From: Corallium rubrum
Lineage: Eukaryota > Cnidaria > Anthozoa > Scleralcyonacea > Coralliidae
Assembly (NCBI GenBank): GCA_964035015.1
Contig: CAXIUP010000192.1
Location: 447,501-511,500 of the forward strand
Direction of reading: 5' to 3'
Length of the DNA: 64,000 nt
Below the pieces are notes generated by a model. That model had not been told where the DNA came from. It saw nothing but the letters and a program-made list of their open reading frames with translations, and ran no database searches. This document shows positions 20,740-32,078 of the stretch, piece after piece. The position numbers were made by a program, and so were the translations under genes. Position 1 is the first letter of the stretch; the number at the start of each line of letters is the position of its first letter.

Positions 20740-20793
20740 AAGATACATGTAGTATATCCACACCAATTAGTTTACAGAAGACTATCGATCGAG
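20740..20793 (+). CDS. Exon, 18 residues
   Basis: 54-nt phase-1 exon after ATTTCTGTTTTAG and before GTAAGC, reading EDTCSISTPISLQKTIDR. The strong donor and the correct symmetric phase support it. It has no visible paralogue in the window. Its small size and lack of an acidic core make it less certain than its neighbours. Confidence 0.6.
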
Positions 20794-21303
20794 GTAAGCG
20801 CACAGAAATCTAAACTAATTATGTCCGTTTAATATTCATATTTTACAACTATATACGCTGAGATCTTGCCCAACCAACCATACACATTATGTTTAGCACA
20901 AACATCGACGTACCAGTGTTCCTCCTCCTTGCGTTTTATTGCTTTCCCCTCAAAGAAAGTACGACAAATGCTGTTTGATACACGTGTTTTAGATGAATTT
21001 AAGTAAGTTAACAACTAAGAGCAGTTAGTAAAGCGGGACAGCGGTCATCGTTCTCTACCGGGTCAAGCAGGCGCAAGTGGTCGTCCAAAGTATTATAATC
21101 GAGCTTCATAAAAAAATCCTGATAACTACTTCGGATTTCATCATCACCACTATATATATATATATATATATATACTGTTTAAAACACGAGCAGCACGTTC
21201 TCCGGAAAAAACTTAAAAAGTTTACATGCAGAGCTCTGACTAAATCAAATTTAACATAACTTTACCCAAAAATTGAAAAAAGTTTACATGCACTGCATGT
21301 AGT
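20794..21303. other. Intron, nothing recognised except a (TA)n run
   Basis: A short TA microsatellite at 21151-21174 is the only structure seen. No splice-bounded exon in phase 1 is visible. Confidence 0.6.
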
Positions 21304-21781
21304 TTCAATGTTGGAAGAGCAAGTCTATTTATACAAATGTCTAAAGCCGTGGTCAAACGATACAACTTTGTCGTACAATATCATCCAAGCTTGTTCAGTT
21401 GGATGCAAAAATGTTGGAATAGATGTTTGATCATAGTAAAACTTTATACAACATTCTTTCCAACAAAACTGTCGGGCTAACATGGATTAGCAAAAATGAC
21501 AAGAACGTCGGGTTACAAACTCAAACAATGTTGCGTCAAACAAAGTTGGATGCTGTTGTACAACAAAATTGCACGGTTTGATTTTAGTTTAACCCTTGGT
21601 TTTTCAACATTGGATGCTGGTATATCTGTTCGTAATGGCATTGAATGGAATCTTCTAAAACCCTAACTCTAATAACATGTTTAAATACACAAGACCTTTC
21701 TCATAGAATTTGTATGAATATCGCTTTCATCAAAGTTGAATGATGAAATTAATTTATTTCTATTTGCCTGATTTTTGACAG

Positions 21782-21874
21782 TTAATAAAAGAAAACGCAA
21801 CAAAGAGGCATTGGCTGGTCAGCAGCTTATGCCACTGGAATCTGATGATGATGAAAACGAAGCATTGAAAACAG
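21782..21874 (+). CDS. Exon, VNKRKRNK type, unit 1
   Basis: 93-nt phase-1 exon after TTTTTGACAG and before GTGAAG. It reads VNKRKRNKEALAGQQLMPLE then SDDDENEALKT. The basic NKRKRNK cluster could act as a nuclear localisation signal, and the SDDDENE core repeats the acidic theme. Paralogous to the exon at 22132 in the same unit, which shows an earlier duplication before the 1.45-kb one. Confidence 0.8.
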
Positions 21875-22131
21875 GTGAAGATTTCATTACGATTATATTA
21901 TAATTACACTGTATGGTGGCTGCCGTCAGTGCCGTGATTTATAGAAACAAAGTACGAATGTTTCAAACGGAGATCTTCATCAGTATGAAATGTCGTACAT
22001 TACCATGTTTGAAAAGTCAGTTCAAATACACGACGTCGCATTTGGAAAAACGCTTGCATTTCCGAAAGGCTTTAATTATTGCTGTTGAATATAAAATTGA
22101 GTTGTTTTTTTTTCACTTAATTTTTTCACAG

Positions 22132-22224
22132 TTAACAAAAGAAAACGCAAAAAACTGGCCTTGCCTGTCCGGCAGTTGTTGTCATCGGAATCATCTGATG
22201 ACGAAAATCAGGAATTTGCAAAAG
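22132..22224 (+). CDS. Exon, VNKRKRKK type, unit 1
   Basis: 93-nt phase-1 exon after ATTTTTTCACAG and before GTAAAA. It reads VNKRKRKKLALPVRQLLSSE then SSDDENQEFAK. Same length and layout as the exon at 21782: a basic start, a hydrophobic linker with Q-L, and an acidic core. Confidence 0.8.
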
Positions 22225-23226
22225 GTAAAAATCACTTTGCTGTATATAATGCATTATATATAGTGATAAACGAGCAGTAGTGTATTAGACTTGATAAAAC
22301 TTTAGACCTGATGTTGACTGCATTTTATGAAGAAAGCAAACGTTGAATACCGTATTTCCTTTATAAGCCCCCGGGGGGCTTATTAATTGTAGACCAACAA
22401 TAGAGGAAATAGGGTAGTTTACGAAAACAACTTGGTGAAGTAAAAGTTCGCTGAGCACACACTTCAACATGCTCGTGTGTGAATAATTAGCATGAACAAT
22501 TAGAATCAATAAGGACCGGGGTCGGATCCTTAACTGGGTCCTACTTTATTTATTTATTTTTTATTTGGTTTACCACATTAATCAAATAGAAGAGGAAGGG
22601 AGACATATAATATATCAATGGTAGTAAAGGTACTTAAAGGTACTTGGTGGACCTGCGCATTGCCCCAGTAACATTCCCATAATCCGTCAAATCGGGATAA
22701 ATTCCGGCAACAAAACTACGGAATCTTCCCACGTATGGGAGCTGCTACTTTCAATGTTGGAAGAGCAAGTCTATTTATACAAATGTCTAAAGCCGTGGTC
22801 AAACGATACAACTTTGTCGTACAATATCATCCAAGTTTGTTCAATTGGATGCAAAAATGTTGGAATAGATGTTTGATCATAGTAAAACTTTATACAACAT
22901 TCTTTCCAACAAAACTGTCGGGCTAACATGGGTTAGCAAAAATGACAATAACGTCGGGTTACAAACTCAAACAATGTTGCGTCAAACAAAGTTGGATGCT
23001 GTTGTACAACAAATTGCACGGTTTGATTTTAGTTTAACCCTTGGTTTTTCAACATTGGATGCTGGTATATCTGTTCGTAATGGCATTGAATGGAATCTTC
23101 TAAAACCCTAACTCTAATAACATGTTTAAATACCCAAGACCTTTCTCATAGAATTTGTATGAATATCGCTTTCATCAAAGTTGAATGATGAAATTAATTT
23201 ATTTCTATTTGCCTTATTTTTGACAG

Positions 23227-23319
23227 TTAATAAAAGAAAACGCAACAAAGAGGCGTTGGCTGGTCAGCAGCTTATGCCACTGGAATCTGATGATGATGAA
23301 AACGAAGCATTGAAAACAG
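23227..23319 (+). CDS. Exon, VNKRKRNK type, unit 2
   Basis: 93-nt phase-1 exon after ATTTTTGACAG and before GTGAAG. It encodes the same 31 residues as the exon at 21782 (VNKRKRNKEALAGQQLMPLE then SDDDENEALKT), with a synonymous difference (GCATTG versus GCGTTG). Preserved protein with silent change hints at selection, though one site is not enough to prove it. Confidence 0.8.
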
Positions 23320-23575
23320 GTGAAGATTTCATTACGATTATATTATAATTACACTGTATGGTGACTGCCGTCAGTGCCGTGATTTATAGAAACAAAATAC
23401 CAATGTTTCAAACGGAGATCTTCATCAGTATAAAATGTCGTACATTACCATGTTTGAAAAGTCAGTTCAAATACACGACGTCGCATTTGGAAAAAGGCTT
23501 GCATTTCCGAAAGGCTTTAATTATTGCTGTTGAATATAACATTGAGTTGGGTTTTTTCACTTAATTTTTTCACAG

Positions 23576-23668
23576 TTAATAAAAGAAAACGCAAAAAACT
23601 GGCCTTGCCTGTCCGGCAGTTGTTGTCATCGGAATCATCTGATGACGAAAATCAGGAATTTGCAACAG
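23576..23668 (+). CDS. Exon, VNKRKRKK type, unit 2
   Basis: 93-nt phase-1 exon after TTTTTTCACAG and before GTAAAA. It encodes the same peptide as 22132 except Thr for Lys at the last full codon (EFAT versus EFAK). Splice sites are intact. Confidence 0.8.
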
Positions 23669-24633
23669 GTAAAAATCACTTTGCTGTATATAATGCATTA
23701 TATATAGTGATAAACGAGCAGTAGTGTATTAGACTTGATAAAACTTTAGACCTGATGTTGACTGCATTTTATGAAGAAAGCAAACGTTGAATACCGTATT
23801 TCCTTTATAAGCCCCCGGGGGGCTTATTAATTGTAGACCAACAATAGAGGAAATAGGGTAGTTTACGAAAACAACTTGGTGAAGTAAAGGTTCGCTGAGC
23901 ACACACTTCAACATGCTCGTATGTGGATAATTAGCATGAACAATTAGAATCAATAAGGACCGGGGTCGGATCCTTAACTGGGTCCTACTTTATTTATTTA
24001 TGTTTTATTTGGTTTACCACATTAATCAAATAGAAGAGGGAGGAAGGGAGGCATATAATATATCAATGGTAGTAAAGGTACTTAAAGGTACTTGGTGGAC
24101 CTGCGCATTGCCCCAGTAACATTCCCATAATTCGTCAAATCGGGATAAATTCCGGCAACAAAACTATGGAATCTTCCCACGTATGGAAGCTGCTGATATA
24201 CAATATAGCTTACCTTACAAGATAGGCAAAATATAATTGCCTTGCCCAAAATCGTATGCAGGTACAAACCTCGAATTTATAATGAGCAATCCCTTTGTTC
24301 TTCATGAGGATGTATTGGATATGCATCCTTAATTCACGTTTCCCACGCTTTGCCAGCGCGGGCGGAGCGGTCTGCTTTGAAATTTGAAAAGTTTCAACTT
24401 CTATTAAAACGAACTGAATGCACGCTTTCCATTGCACCAGCTTCGCCCGAGCGGGCAAAACGTGCACTGTTCAGCTCGCTTTGGAATTTGAAAATGTTCA
24501 GTTTCGACCGCTCCAACAAAGCGGACGTAATGGAAACCGACCCAATTTCTACGATTAATTGCACAAGCGTGAGAAGCGTGCACAAGGACGACTCACGGCT
24601 TTTCAAGTAAAATAATAACCGTATGGGTGATAT

Positions 24634-24829
24634 ATAGAGCCCTTGCAGTGACGTCATAGACGGCCAATTTGGAGGACAAATTGAAGGAGGACAAAATTAT
24701 ATAGTTTAAAGCTATAAAATTTTACATTTTTTTGCTGGAAAAATATAGAATTTTCGTTCTGTTGAACGGTGGAGATTTCAATTTGTCCTCCAAATTGGCC
24801 GTTGTGGCGTTATGTGCGAGGGTTCTATA
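24634..24829. mobile_element. Foldback MITE
   Basis: CGGCCAATTTGGAGGACAAA at 24661 is inverted at 24783-24801 (TTTGTCCTCCAAATTGGCCG), with outer ends TATAGAGCCCTTGCA and CGAGGGTTCTATA. About 196 bp, no ORF. Confidence 0.75.
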
Positions 24830-24989
24830 GAGGTCTCGCAAGACTGAGTCCAGTCTTCTTTTTCTGTACGTCAACAAGTCGTAATCTCGTGGACTTAAAA
24901 GTACTTGTAAAAACCACTGATCTCTATATAAAAAAGGAGGGTGCAGCGTAGGCAGTGTTTAGATTTTAGAATATAGAAAATCGAAAAGG

Positions 24990-25140
24990 TTGTAAACTGC
25001 CGAGAATATGAAGAATGGAAGAATGGAATACTGATGTATCGAGCGCTGCCCTTCACCAGGATCATATTTACTCGGGGTCCCCTCGAAACGTCAGCATTTT
25101 TGTTCTTCAGATTCTCGGCAGTTTACATCGTTTTTTGATT
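24990..25140. repeat. Inverted repeat
   Basis: GTAAACTGCCGAGAATATGAAGAA near 24990 pairs with TTCTTCAGATTCTCGGCAGTTTAC near 25105-25128. The spacer contains GAAGAATGGAAGAATGGAA. Non-coding. Confidence 0.65.
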
Positions 25141-25293
25141 TACTATATATAAATGATCTCTATATAACTGGATTACACATACCATACGTCCAGCAGTCAA
25201 CTTTTAAAAGCCACTGGTCGCCATCTTACACTCCAGGTCCAGCGTTCATTGCAAGTTTAAGAGTAGTTTCCAATCTTATACAAAAACCAAATA

Positions 25294-25420
25294 GACGTTT
25301 CACGGCATCATTTAACTACTACTACCAGAATGCTTTTCCAGCTTCCTGGCTACATTGATAGAATACTGGCAAAGCCTTCTGGTATAGTAGTAGTTAAATA
25401 AGGCATGAAACGCCATTGCG
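25294..25420. mobile_element. Short foldback MITE
   Basis: GACGTTTCACGGCATCATTT and TAACTACTACTACCAGAATGC are matched in inverse orientation by GCCTTCTGGTATAGTAGTAGTTA and GGCATGAAACGCC. About 127 bp, non-coding. Confidence 0.7.
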
Positions 25421-26910
25421 GGTAAGGTCTATTCGACGTCACAAGGTCAAACTGAATCAGGGTGAGGGTTTACCAGGAAAGTCGGAAAAGCCGTAGAACA
25501 ATTGCCATGCAGCTGCCAATTTACTATTAACACCCCTGAAAGAAAGAAAATACAAGGAAATATGTAACGTGCCGAGCTACGACTCACTAAACGCAGAGTC
25601 AGAAGCGACGCAGAACACGAAGAACAACAACCTCGTACCCAGGGTCTTATCTGGGTACGAGGTTGGAAGAACAACATACGCCCAACAGAGTTAGAGCGGA
25701 GAACAATTTATCAGAGTAAAACATCATCTTATACATTACACGATTGCGTGGTTACCTCATCCACAAAAGGAGCTACGCCATTTATATTTCCTGATAAGAG
25801 TAGCTAACGCCTAAATATAATCAGGGTGAACAAGTCGCCACTTCCTAATTCGGTTACAGCTTACGTAGGTTTGAAATGCTATACACGTGCACGCTACAAA
25901 TATACATACTGAAATTGTCAACTATACATACTTCAAGACCTTGTCAAGACATATGTTTTACTGTTAAAGGTATAAAAAAGCTTTAAACTGAAATTATTGA
26001 CTGATTTTTCGGGTTATTGACGAGTTTTGCGATTAGGCAAGTTCTCGATTCATCGGCACCGCAACAAAAATATAAATAACACGTTTTACTGCTTGGTAAT
26101 ACCAAGAAACATAAGAACTAAACTTCTAAAACCTTATGTAGGATTGTGGATTTTGCTTGTTGTTTACTTCGGATCCTATTCACGTAACTTATGTTGTGGA
26201 GGACCGATCTAAAAGTCCTCAAAAGATAAGGTGAAGAGAAAATAGAAAACTATCACTATTGTGTCTCTCCAGGCCGTCCAAAGCTTCTTGATTTCTAGCT
26301 CGTGCCCTGAACTAAGAAAATCGAGAGGTGCTGAGAACGAGAACGTATTTGCTATAGGTACCTCAGGCAACATTATTGCTAAACTATGTTATTGTAAAAT
26401 GCGACACGGAACTGAATAAAAGAGCTTAAAGTAAAAATTAGGGTAGTTATTTATCGCAAGAATTTTCGGATCGGATTCGGATTTTTGTAAAAATACTAAC
26501 GAATCGGCGGATTTTCTGTCAAATTGTAGCTGATCTGCAGATTTAGATACCTCTACCCCCCCCCCCCCCTCCCTTTCTACGTTGTAAACAGAGTCACGAC
26601 AGCATGAAAATTACTCTTGGGACCGTCATTTGCAAAAAGTCTTCGTATCTGACATAAAATTCTAATGTTCAAACACGTTGCCGCAGTCGTAGCCGTTGTG
26701 TTTTCTTAAAGTCCCTATTACGACCTACGGGCCCGGTATTCGAAAAACTTACCTAAATACAAAACTCGTAAACGGCCAATGAAACCAGTCAACAATTTCT
26801 ATTACCTTTCATTACCTTTGGCAGTAACTGATATGTCTAAACATTGATTTGAAGTGTGTATTTGACAATTTCGGACTGTATTTGCTTGTTTTTTACTTAT
26901 TTTACCACAG

Positions 26911-26946
26911 TTATTAGTAAATTAGCATCTGGAGATAATAAAACCG
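26911..26946 (+). CDS. Micro-exon, 12 residues
   Basis: 36-nt phase-1 stretch between TTACTTATTTTACCACAG and GTAAAT, reading VISKLASGDNKT. The polypyrimidine tract and acceptor are good, the length is a multiple of three and both phases fit the chain leading to the zinc-finger exon. The support is splice-site logic only, since 12 residues carry no recognisable domain. Confidence 0.45.
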
Positions 26947-27697
26947 GTAAATTATTGCACAGTAATTATGCCACAAGCCTTACGAGACGTCACCGTTAAC
27001 TTTGGACAACGCAACAGGGCATAGGCCACTGATTGCTTATTTCTTAAGATCAGTAAAATTTTTGAAGCCATTGGCGGCCAATTGATAGTCCAGGTCCAGC
27101 GTACCTTGCGGGTTTCAAGTAGTTTCCAATTTCATATCTTATACAAACACCAATCCTGACGTCACACGGTTAAACTTTGGAAACTAGGCTGTAGAGGGAT
27201 AAAGTGTACAACGAAACTTAAAGGTGCTATCAACTCCGTTCTGCGCATGTAGGAAACTACTGTTTACATCTTTATTTACATACCTTTTTCTAGATTGTAA
27301 GCTTTACTTGCTTCCTAGCTCTTTATTACTTGTACTCAAAACAAAACATTTTCAAAAGAAATAGAAGAAATCCGAAGAGATATCCTCGCCAAATCACTTA
27401 ATTTTATGCCATGTTGCTTCGAACGGTGATGAACCAGATGAAGTGATCTGACGAAAGGTTTCTGCAGGAATAGGCATTGATTTAGAAATTTCGGGCTGCA
27501 AGCAGGCTAGGCATTGATATACTGTACGTGATTCCCTTTCTCAAAAAAACCTCTACAGTAGCCCTCACGTCTACGCTCGCATTGTCCTCGGTGTTTTCTG
27601 TTATGTGTCGATAATGTTCGTCTTATTAATTTGCTACATACTGTAGTACATAGTACAGAATCATCGTCAGAGAAGCACTGCTGAGGCCAACACATAA
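26947..27697. other. Intron, diverged repeat only
   Basis: Contains a diverged copy of the 25190-25300 sequence at 27060-27180. No exon or element boundary recognised. Confidence 0.5.
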
Positions 27698-27773
27698 GTT
27701 GACTCGAGCTGGATTCGAACTCGCACCTTCGGGATTCAGGCCAGCCGCTCTACCTGTTGAGCTATCGAGTTCT
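27698..27773 (-). repeat. tRNA-like sequence (SINE head or tRNA pseudogene)
   Basis: Minus strand: A-box TAGCTCAACAGG (27764-27753), inside a D-arm with perfect GCTC/GAGC pairing, and B-box AGTTCGAATCC (27721-27711), spaced as in an RNA polymerase III internal promoter. The T-stem and anticodon stem pair poorly, so it is not a functional tRNA. A tRNA-derived SINE head is likely. It ends 69 bp before the zinc-finger exon, on the opposite strand. Confidence 0.6.
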
Positions 27774-27841
27774 AATCTCGCTCGAATCAACTTTTGTGAT
27801 GACTTCAGCAGCATTAGATTAATCATGAAAATCTTTCTTAG

Positions 27842-29087
27842 ACGTTTTTGTAGAGCGTGCCAAAATAAAAGGACAACGAGGAAAGAAGCAGGCATGCTTT
27901 TACTGTGGCGAATTAAACCAGAAAATAACACGCCACATGACCCGAAAACATGCAGACGAGAAAGAAGTGGCCGCTGCCCTCAAGTTCAAGAGCAAATCAG
28001 CCGAGAGGAAAGCGTGTTGGGCAAATTTAAGAGCGCGAGGAAATTATCACCATAATATGACTGCAATAGACATTGGCAAAGGAGAGCTGATCGTTGTGCG
28101 GCAGCCTAATTCATCTGGGAAAACATGCAGCGCAAAGGCCTTTTTACCATGCCCTTATTGTGTCGGATTCTATCGGGGAAAGGATTTGTGGAAACACACG
28201 GGACACTGCAAGTCAAAACCAGAAGACGAACAGCCAGAATTACAGCAGAAGATCCAGGCCAACGCAAAATTAATGCTCATTGGGGCAACAACGAAAGGCA
28301 GCAACGACAGTTTAAATCAAGTCATGGCAACGATGAGAAACGATGAAGTATCGGTAACAGCAAGAAAGGATTCTCTGATAATTGAAGTTGGGAAGGTGCT
28401 CGTAGAGAAGCATGGAACAACTAACACACAAGACACGTCGCAAACAATGAGGGAACTTGCTCGTCTCTTGATACAGTTGAGGACAACCGACAACGATCCA
28501 AATGCACAACTTTCCGACTTCATAAAACCCAGTAAATTTGATGTCATAATCGAAGCCGTCAAAATACTTTGCGAGTTTGAAATCAAAGACGGCGAGCAAA
28601 ACGTGGGTACACCATCGCTTGCATTGAAGATTGGCTACGCGCTAAAGAAGTGTGTGAACATCGTTGTTGGTCAAGCTTTGAGGGCAACAAACAAAGAAGC
28701 CGAAGGAGATGCCGATAACTTCAGGAGGCTTTTAGACACTGAATGGTCTCACCGCATTTCGCATCACTCGCTTACCACTCTGAGCAAACGGAAATACAAC
28801 AAGGTGAACGTGTTACCGCTAGCTGAAGACCTCGACAAACTACGCAAATATATAGACAAAAAGATTAGCGACAGCGTGGAATGCATGCAAAACCAGCCCA
28901 ATTTGGACGATTGGAGCCTGTTGGCCCAATCAACCTTAACGAGGCTGGTTATGTTCAATAAACGGAGAGGAGGAGAGGCGTCAAAGCTACAGCTCAAAGC
29001 GTATGAGGACAGGCCAGACTGGAGTAGCGCCAACTGTTCGGAAATTACAAAATCTCTTAACAAGTTTGAGAGAGAGCTTTCAAAACG
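27842..29087 (+). CDS. Exon: two zinc fingers and first half of tyrosine-recombinase-like domain
   Basis: 1246-nt exon, about 415 residues, after AATCTTTCTTAG and before GTAAGTAAC; enters in phase 1 and leaves in phase 2. Residues 19-37 form a C2H2 finger (CFYCGELNQK, ending HMTRKH: C-x2-C-x9-H-x4-H). Residues 104-123 form a second finger (CPYCVGFYRGKDLWKHTGHC: C-x2-C-x11-H with terminal His/Cys). A long helical, charged region follows. Near residues 366-382, LTRLVMFNKRRGGEASKLQL matches the first catalytic-Arg region of tyrosine recombinases (RRGGE at 375-379). An intron of 9.7 kb then separates it from the rest of the catalytic domain. An alternative acceptor at 27853 is possible but would break the frame. 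DNA binding and a Crypton-like origin are inferred from this domain order. Confidence 0.8.
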
Positions 29088-29144
29088 GTAAGTAACCGAC
29101 AAAAATTTTTACTATGCCTGTGTACAAAAAGACTATTATGACTA

Positions 29145-29236
29145 TTATGACTATTATTATTATTATTATTATTGTTATTTGTTATTATTTGTTATTATTT
29201 GTTATTATTTGTTATTATTTGTTATCATTTGTTATC
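29145..29236. repeat. (TTA)n and (TTATTATTTG)n repeat
   Basis: A short ATT run followed by about eight TTATTATTTG-type decamers, the last two with TTATCA. Directly followed by a copy of the foldback MITE family seen at 37 (about 29240-29400). Confidence 0.9.
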
Positions 29237-29576
29237 ATTATAGAGTAACTTCTTTGGAAGATTTTCGCTTTTTCGCTTTGTTTTTGAGATATTTCATTTT
29301 GTCTGACATGAAAATGTCCGGAATTTACATCACACATGCATAATAACTTATCAAAGAAGTTTGGGTATCTGTTTCATTCTCGAACGAAATCTTTAAAATA
29401 GAGAAGTTTTGGTATCGTGGGAGATACATGCACACATGTTATTCATACTTTAGTGTTTTTATTTGATGAACACAAAGATATTTAACGTTCAAATAATTGT
29501 ATGAACTCCTCATAAATTCACTTTATTATTAAAAATACTCCTCTCCGTATATAAGCTTTAAGAAAATGGCTGCCTA

Positions 29577-29899
29577 GCCTGTGCACATCCGGAAAACCCT
29601 GCGGGTAACCGTCTGTGCACAACCGCCTTAATCTTGCCCATTGACATCAGTGTTAGTGCAGATTTTGATAAAAGACTGTCATTGGTTCTGTGGTTCATAC
29701 TGTTGGCGTTCACTGTCAAGTGTTTTGATTGGCTCGCGGACCTTTAGTGTAACCAATTAAAATGGTCTGTTTGACATTGATTGATATGTTTACGCCAGGT
29801 CATATCAGTTTAACATAATTATGTAAATTAGCTCCAGCAAGCATTCTATCGATTGCTCACAGACGGTTACCCGGCGGGTTTTCTGGATGTGCACAGGCT
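29577..29899. mobile_element. MITE with AGCCTGTGCACATCC ends
   Basis: AGCCTGTGCACATCCGGAAA and GGGTAACCGTCTGTG at the left are inverted at the right (CACAGACGGTTACCCGGCGGG, TGGATGTGCACAGGCT), about 40-bp arms. A partial relative (CGCAGGTTTTCTAGATGTGC) is near 41512. Non-coding. Confidence 0.75.
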
Positions 29900-30129
29900 A
29901 ATGGCCACCTGAAATTTGCATTTTTTGCGGACCGTGTGAGGCCTAGGTCTCAAACCTAAAAGTTGGGCTGCCATGCAGTATTTCCCATTGAAAACAAAGA
30001 AGACGAGGAAATAATTGCCACTCTGATCTGAGTGCTTGCTTTCATCACTCAGAGTAGCAATTAATAAATAACATTTCAATCAATTTTCTGTGTTTTTGAT
30101 TGGCTCATGACATAAGTATTAAGCTTAAA

Positions 30130-30205
30130 TTTCTTTACTAGGGGTATTTACAAAAAAATACTACATTGTTGTATTTTTTCTAAATACCCCTTACCTAGTA
30201 GAAAA
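30130..30205. repeat. Small hairpin
   Basis: TACTAGGGGTATTTACAAAA and TTTTTTCTAAATACCCCTTACCTAGTA form an inverted repeat with a short loop. Non-coding. Confidence 0.65.
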
Positions 30206-30604
30206 ATAGGCATGCCCAGGCATGCATGTATCTACTGCGTTTAATGCCAGCCTATAGCTACTATCATGGTAAAAACATGTGATGCAACTGTATACTTGTT
30301 ACAATGTGGTATTCATAGCTGAACAAGATTCTTGACAAAATTGATGGAATTGTATAGTTGTAACAACCTTGTATTGAGATCTAGATCTGTGTTTTAACTC
30401 TAAAAAAACTCAGAGTGAAACCGGCAAGGTGTAGAAGACTAAGCACTATTACAACTCTACTCAAATCTGGTGTGAATTCCAAGCCTGGACAGGAGCATGG
30501 TTACCCATTCAAATACTAACTCAATCCAATTGGGCTTTACTCCAGTCCTCAGTGGGTGAGAAGCAGTGCACTAATAGCTTGACTAGTAATTAAATATATG
30601 GTAC

Positions 30605-30890
30605 TAAAGGCCTGATCAATATGAGGATGAAAGTGGATGAGAGTTGCAACTCTCACTCTCGTTTGACCACCAACTCTCACAAACTCTCATCAACTTTGAG
30701 CTGCTTCGAATTTTGATGAGAATCAACAAGAGGTTTGGCTCATTTGACCAGTTATGAGACTAGTTGCATGAGAATTATAAATGGCTAGCAGTTTGTTTAA
30801 CTGAGTGAGAAATGAGAGTTGAGGAAACTCTCGTGCAAACTCTCACCTGCCAACTCTCATCGACTCTCCTCATGTGATCCAGGCTTTAAA
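30605..30890. mobile_element. MITE with AAAGGCCTGATCA ends
   Basis: Ends AAAGGCCTGATCAATATGAG and, inverted, CTCATGTGATCCAGGCTTT. The interior is a purine/pyrimidine alternation of GAGAGT and ACTCTC motifs in both orientations. About 286 bp. Confidence 0.7.
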
Positions 30891-32078
30891 GTTCTGTAAG
30901 TATAAAGTTATGTATGATATAAAGTACTGTATGATGGTAAAGCTTTAAGTAGGCCAATCAAATTATCATAACTAACAACCCAAATTCAAAATTAGACTTA
31001 GCTAACTATAATACAGTATTTATATATCTTTGTTACTACAATTTGTCAAACAATAATGCAAACTAGTTAGAAAGTAATGGAAATCGCTTGTGATAACAAG
31101 CACCTCGAGTATTACTACTGTAAAATTTAACAGTGATGAAAAAGATGTCCAGCAATGTCATCAAAATTATAAGAGCAAGCAATGCAGTAGAAGGGCTAGA
31201 ATAAATGTTTGCACATTCATGACACAGATTTTGCATGACAATGATAAAGTGCAGCAATTTAGACTTATTAATTTTGCATGACGTTCATAACTGCAACAAT
31301 TTAGACTAAATTCATATTTAGACTTACCAGTGCACGCTCTCTGTGTAGCCTGTCACTGACATTTCATTTGACTCTTTGTCATTTACATCGCCCTTATGCT
31401 ATTTAATAGAATATTTCGTTCGTGGGCTACCATAGGTTTTGGACATTGTTGCTTGGCCATGAAGCTAACTCTGTTTTCTTAGAAGAAGGTCATCCATTTC
31501 ACAGTCTTGTCAGTTTAAGAAGCTATCTGAAATATGAAATCGTCCACGCAAAGACCATTAATTTGCTTTGAAAAACCTTTTGTCATCATTCCAACAACGT
31601 CTAATACATCACAATTTCGAATTGACTAGGATTCATACTTAAAATTATTTGATTCTAAAATCCTCAAATTCTAAATTTGTAAAAGCTTTCTTTGTTGAAT
31701 ATCTCACTCTTGAATACCGTATCTTGCTCCAACCCCGTGAAGTTAGCTGCCAATTCGCCAGCTGCCAATTCACTGCTAATTAAGATAGCTGCCAATTCCG
31801 CTCAGCGATGTTTTGCAATGGCGCTTCCAGGGGGGCGCAGCCGAGCAGCAGTCTGGTTTCGAAGACTAATGTTTCGCAGGTCTTTTAACTCATTCAATCT
31901 AACTTTAACACAAAATAATCATTCACCGTCGATAATTTAGGACATTTACGTTAGTACAAACTACGTTTCTTCAAGTAAAATTATGTTTTAAGAATGCTAG
32001 GCTTTAATAGACTTAATATCACTCACTCCATATTAATAATCTATTAAGATTTAATAACAAACAAGCCACGCTCTATCT
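30891..32078. other. Intron, nothing recognised
   Basis: About 1.2 kb. Small ORFs at 31063-31281 (both strands) and 31692-31940 have no domain or splice support. GCTGCCAATTC occurs three times near 31748-31798. No inverted repeat was seen. Confidence 0.5.

Larger units (their letters stand above)
21304..22749 (+). repeat. 1.45-kb tandem duplication, unit 1
   Basis: Begins TTCAATGTTGGAAGAGCAAG and ends just before the same sequence recurs at 22750. The two units differ by only scattered substitutions and short indels. Each holds two coding exons and their introns. It also contains a CCCCGGGGGGCTTATTAATT motif and GGTACTTAAAGGTACTTGG. Confidence 0.9.
22750..24193 (+). repeat. 1.45-kb tandem duplication, unit 2
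   Basis: Near-identical copy of 21304-22749. Both exons and splice sites are intact, so the duplication lengthens the predicted protein by 62 residues in frame. It ends near CACGTATGGAAGCTGCTGAT. Confidence 0.9.
24194..26910. other. Large intron with MITEs and hairpins
   Basis: No convincing exon. Structures seen: a foldback MITE at 24634-24829, hairpins at 24990-25140 and 25294-25420, a short palindrome CCTCGTACCCAG...CTGGGTACGAGG at 25632-25664, and a C12-type run near 26560. The stretch 25190-25300 (CAGGTCCAGCGTTCATTG) is repeated in diverged form at 27060-27180. Confidence 0.6.

Noticed and set aside
27698-27773. Functional tRNA gene
   Set aside because: A and B boxes are good, but the T-stem and anticodon stem do not pair, so a tRNA-like repeat is the better call.
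27699-28055. Alternative plus-strand frame over the start of the zinc-finger exon
   Set aside because: It reads through the tRNA-like sequence and lacks the C2H2 pattern; the frame with CFYC and HMTRKH is clearly the coding one.
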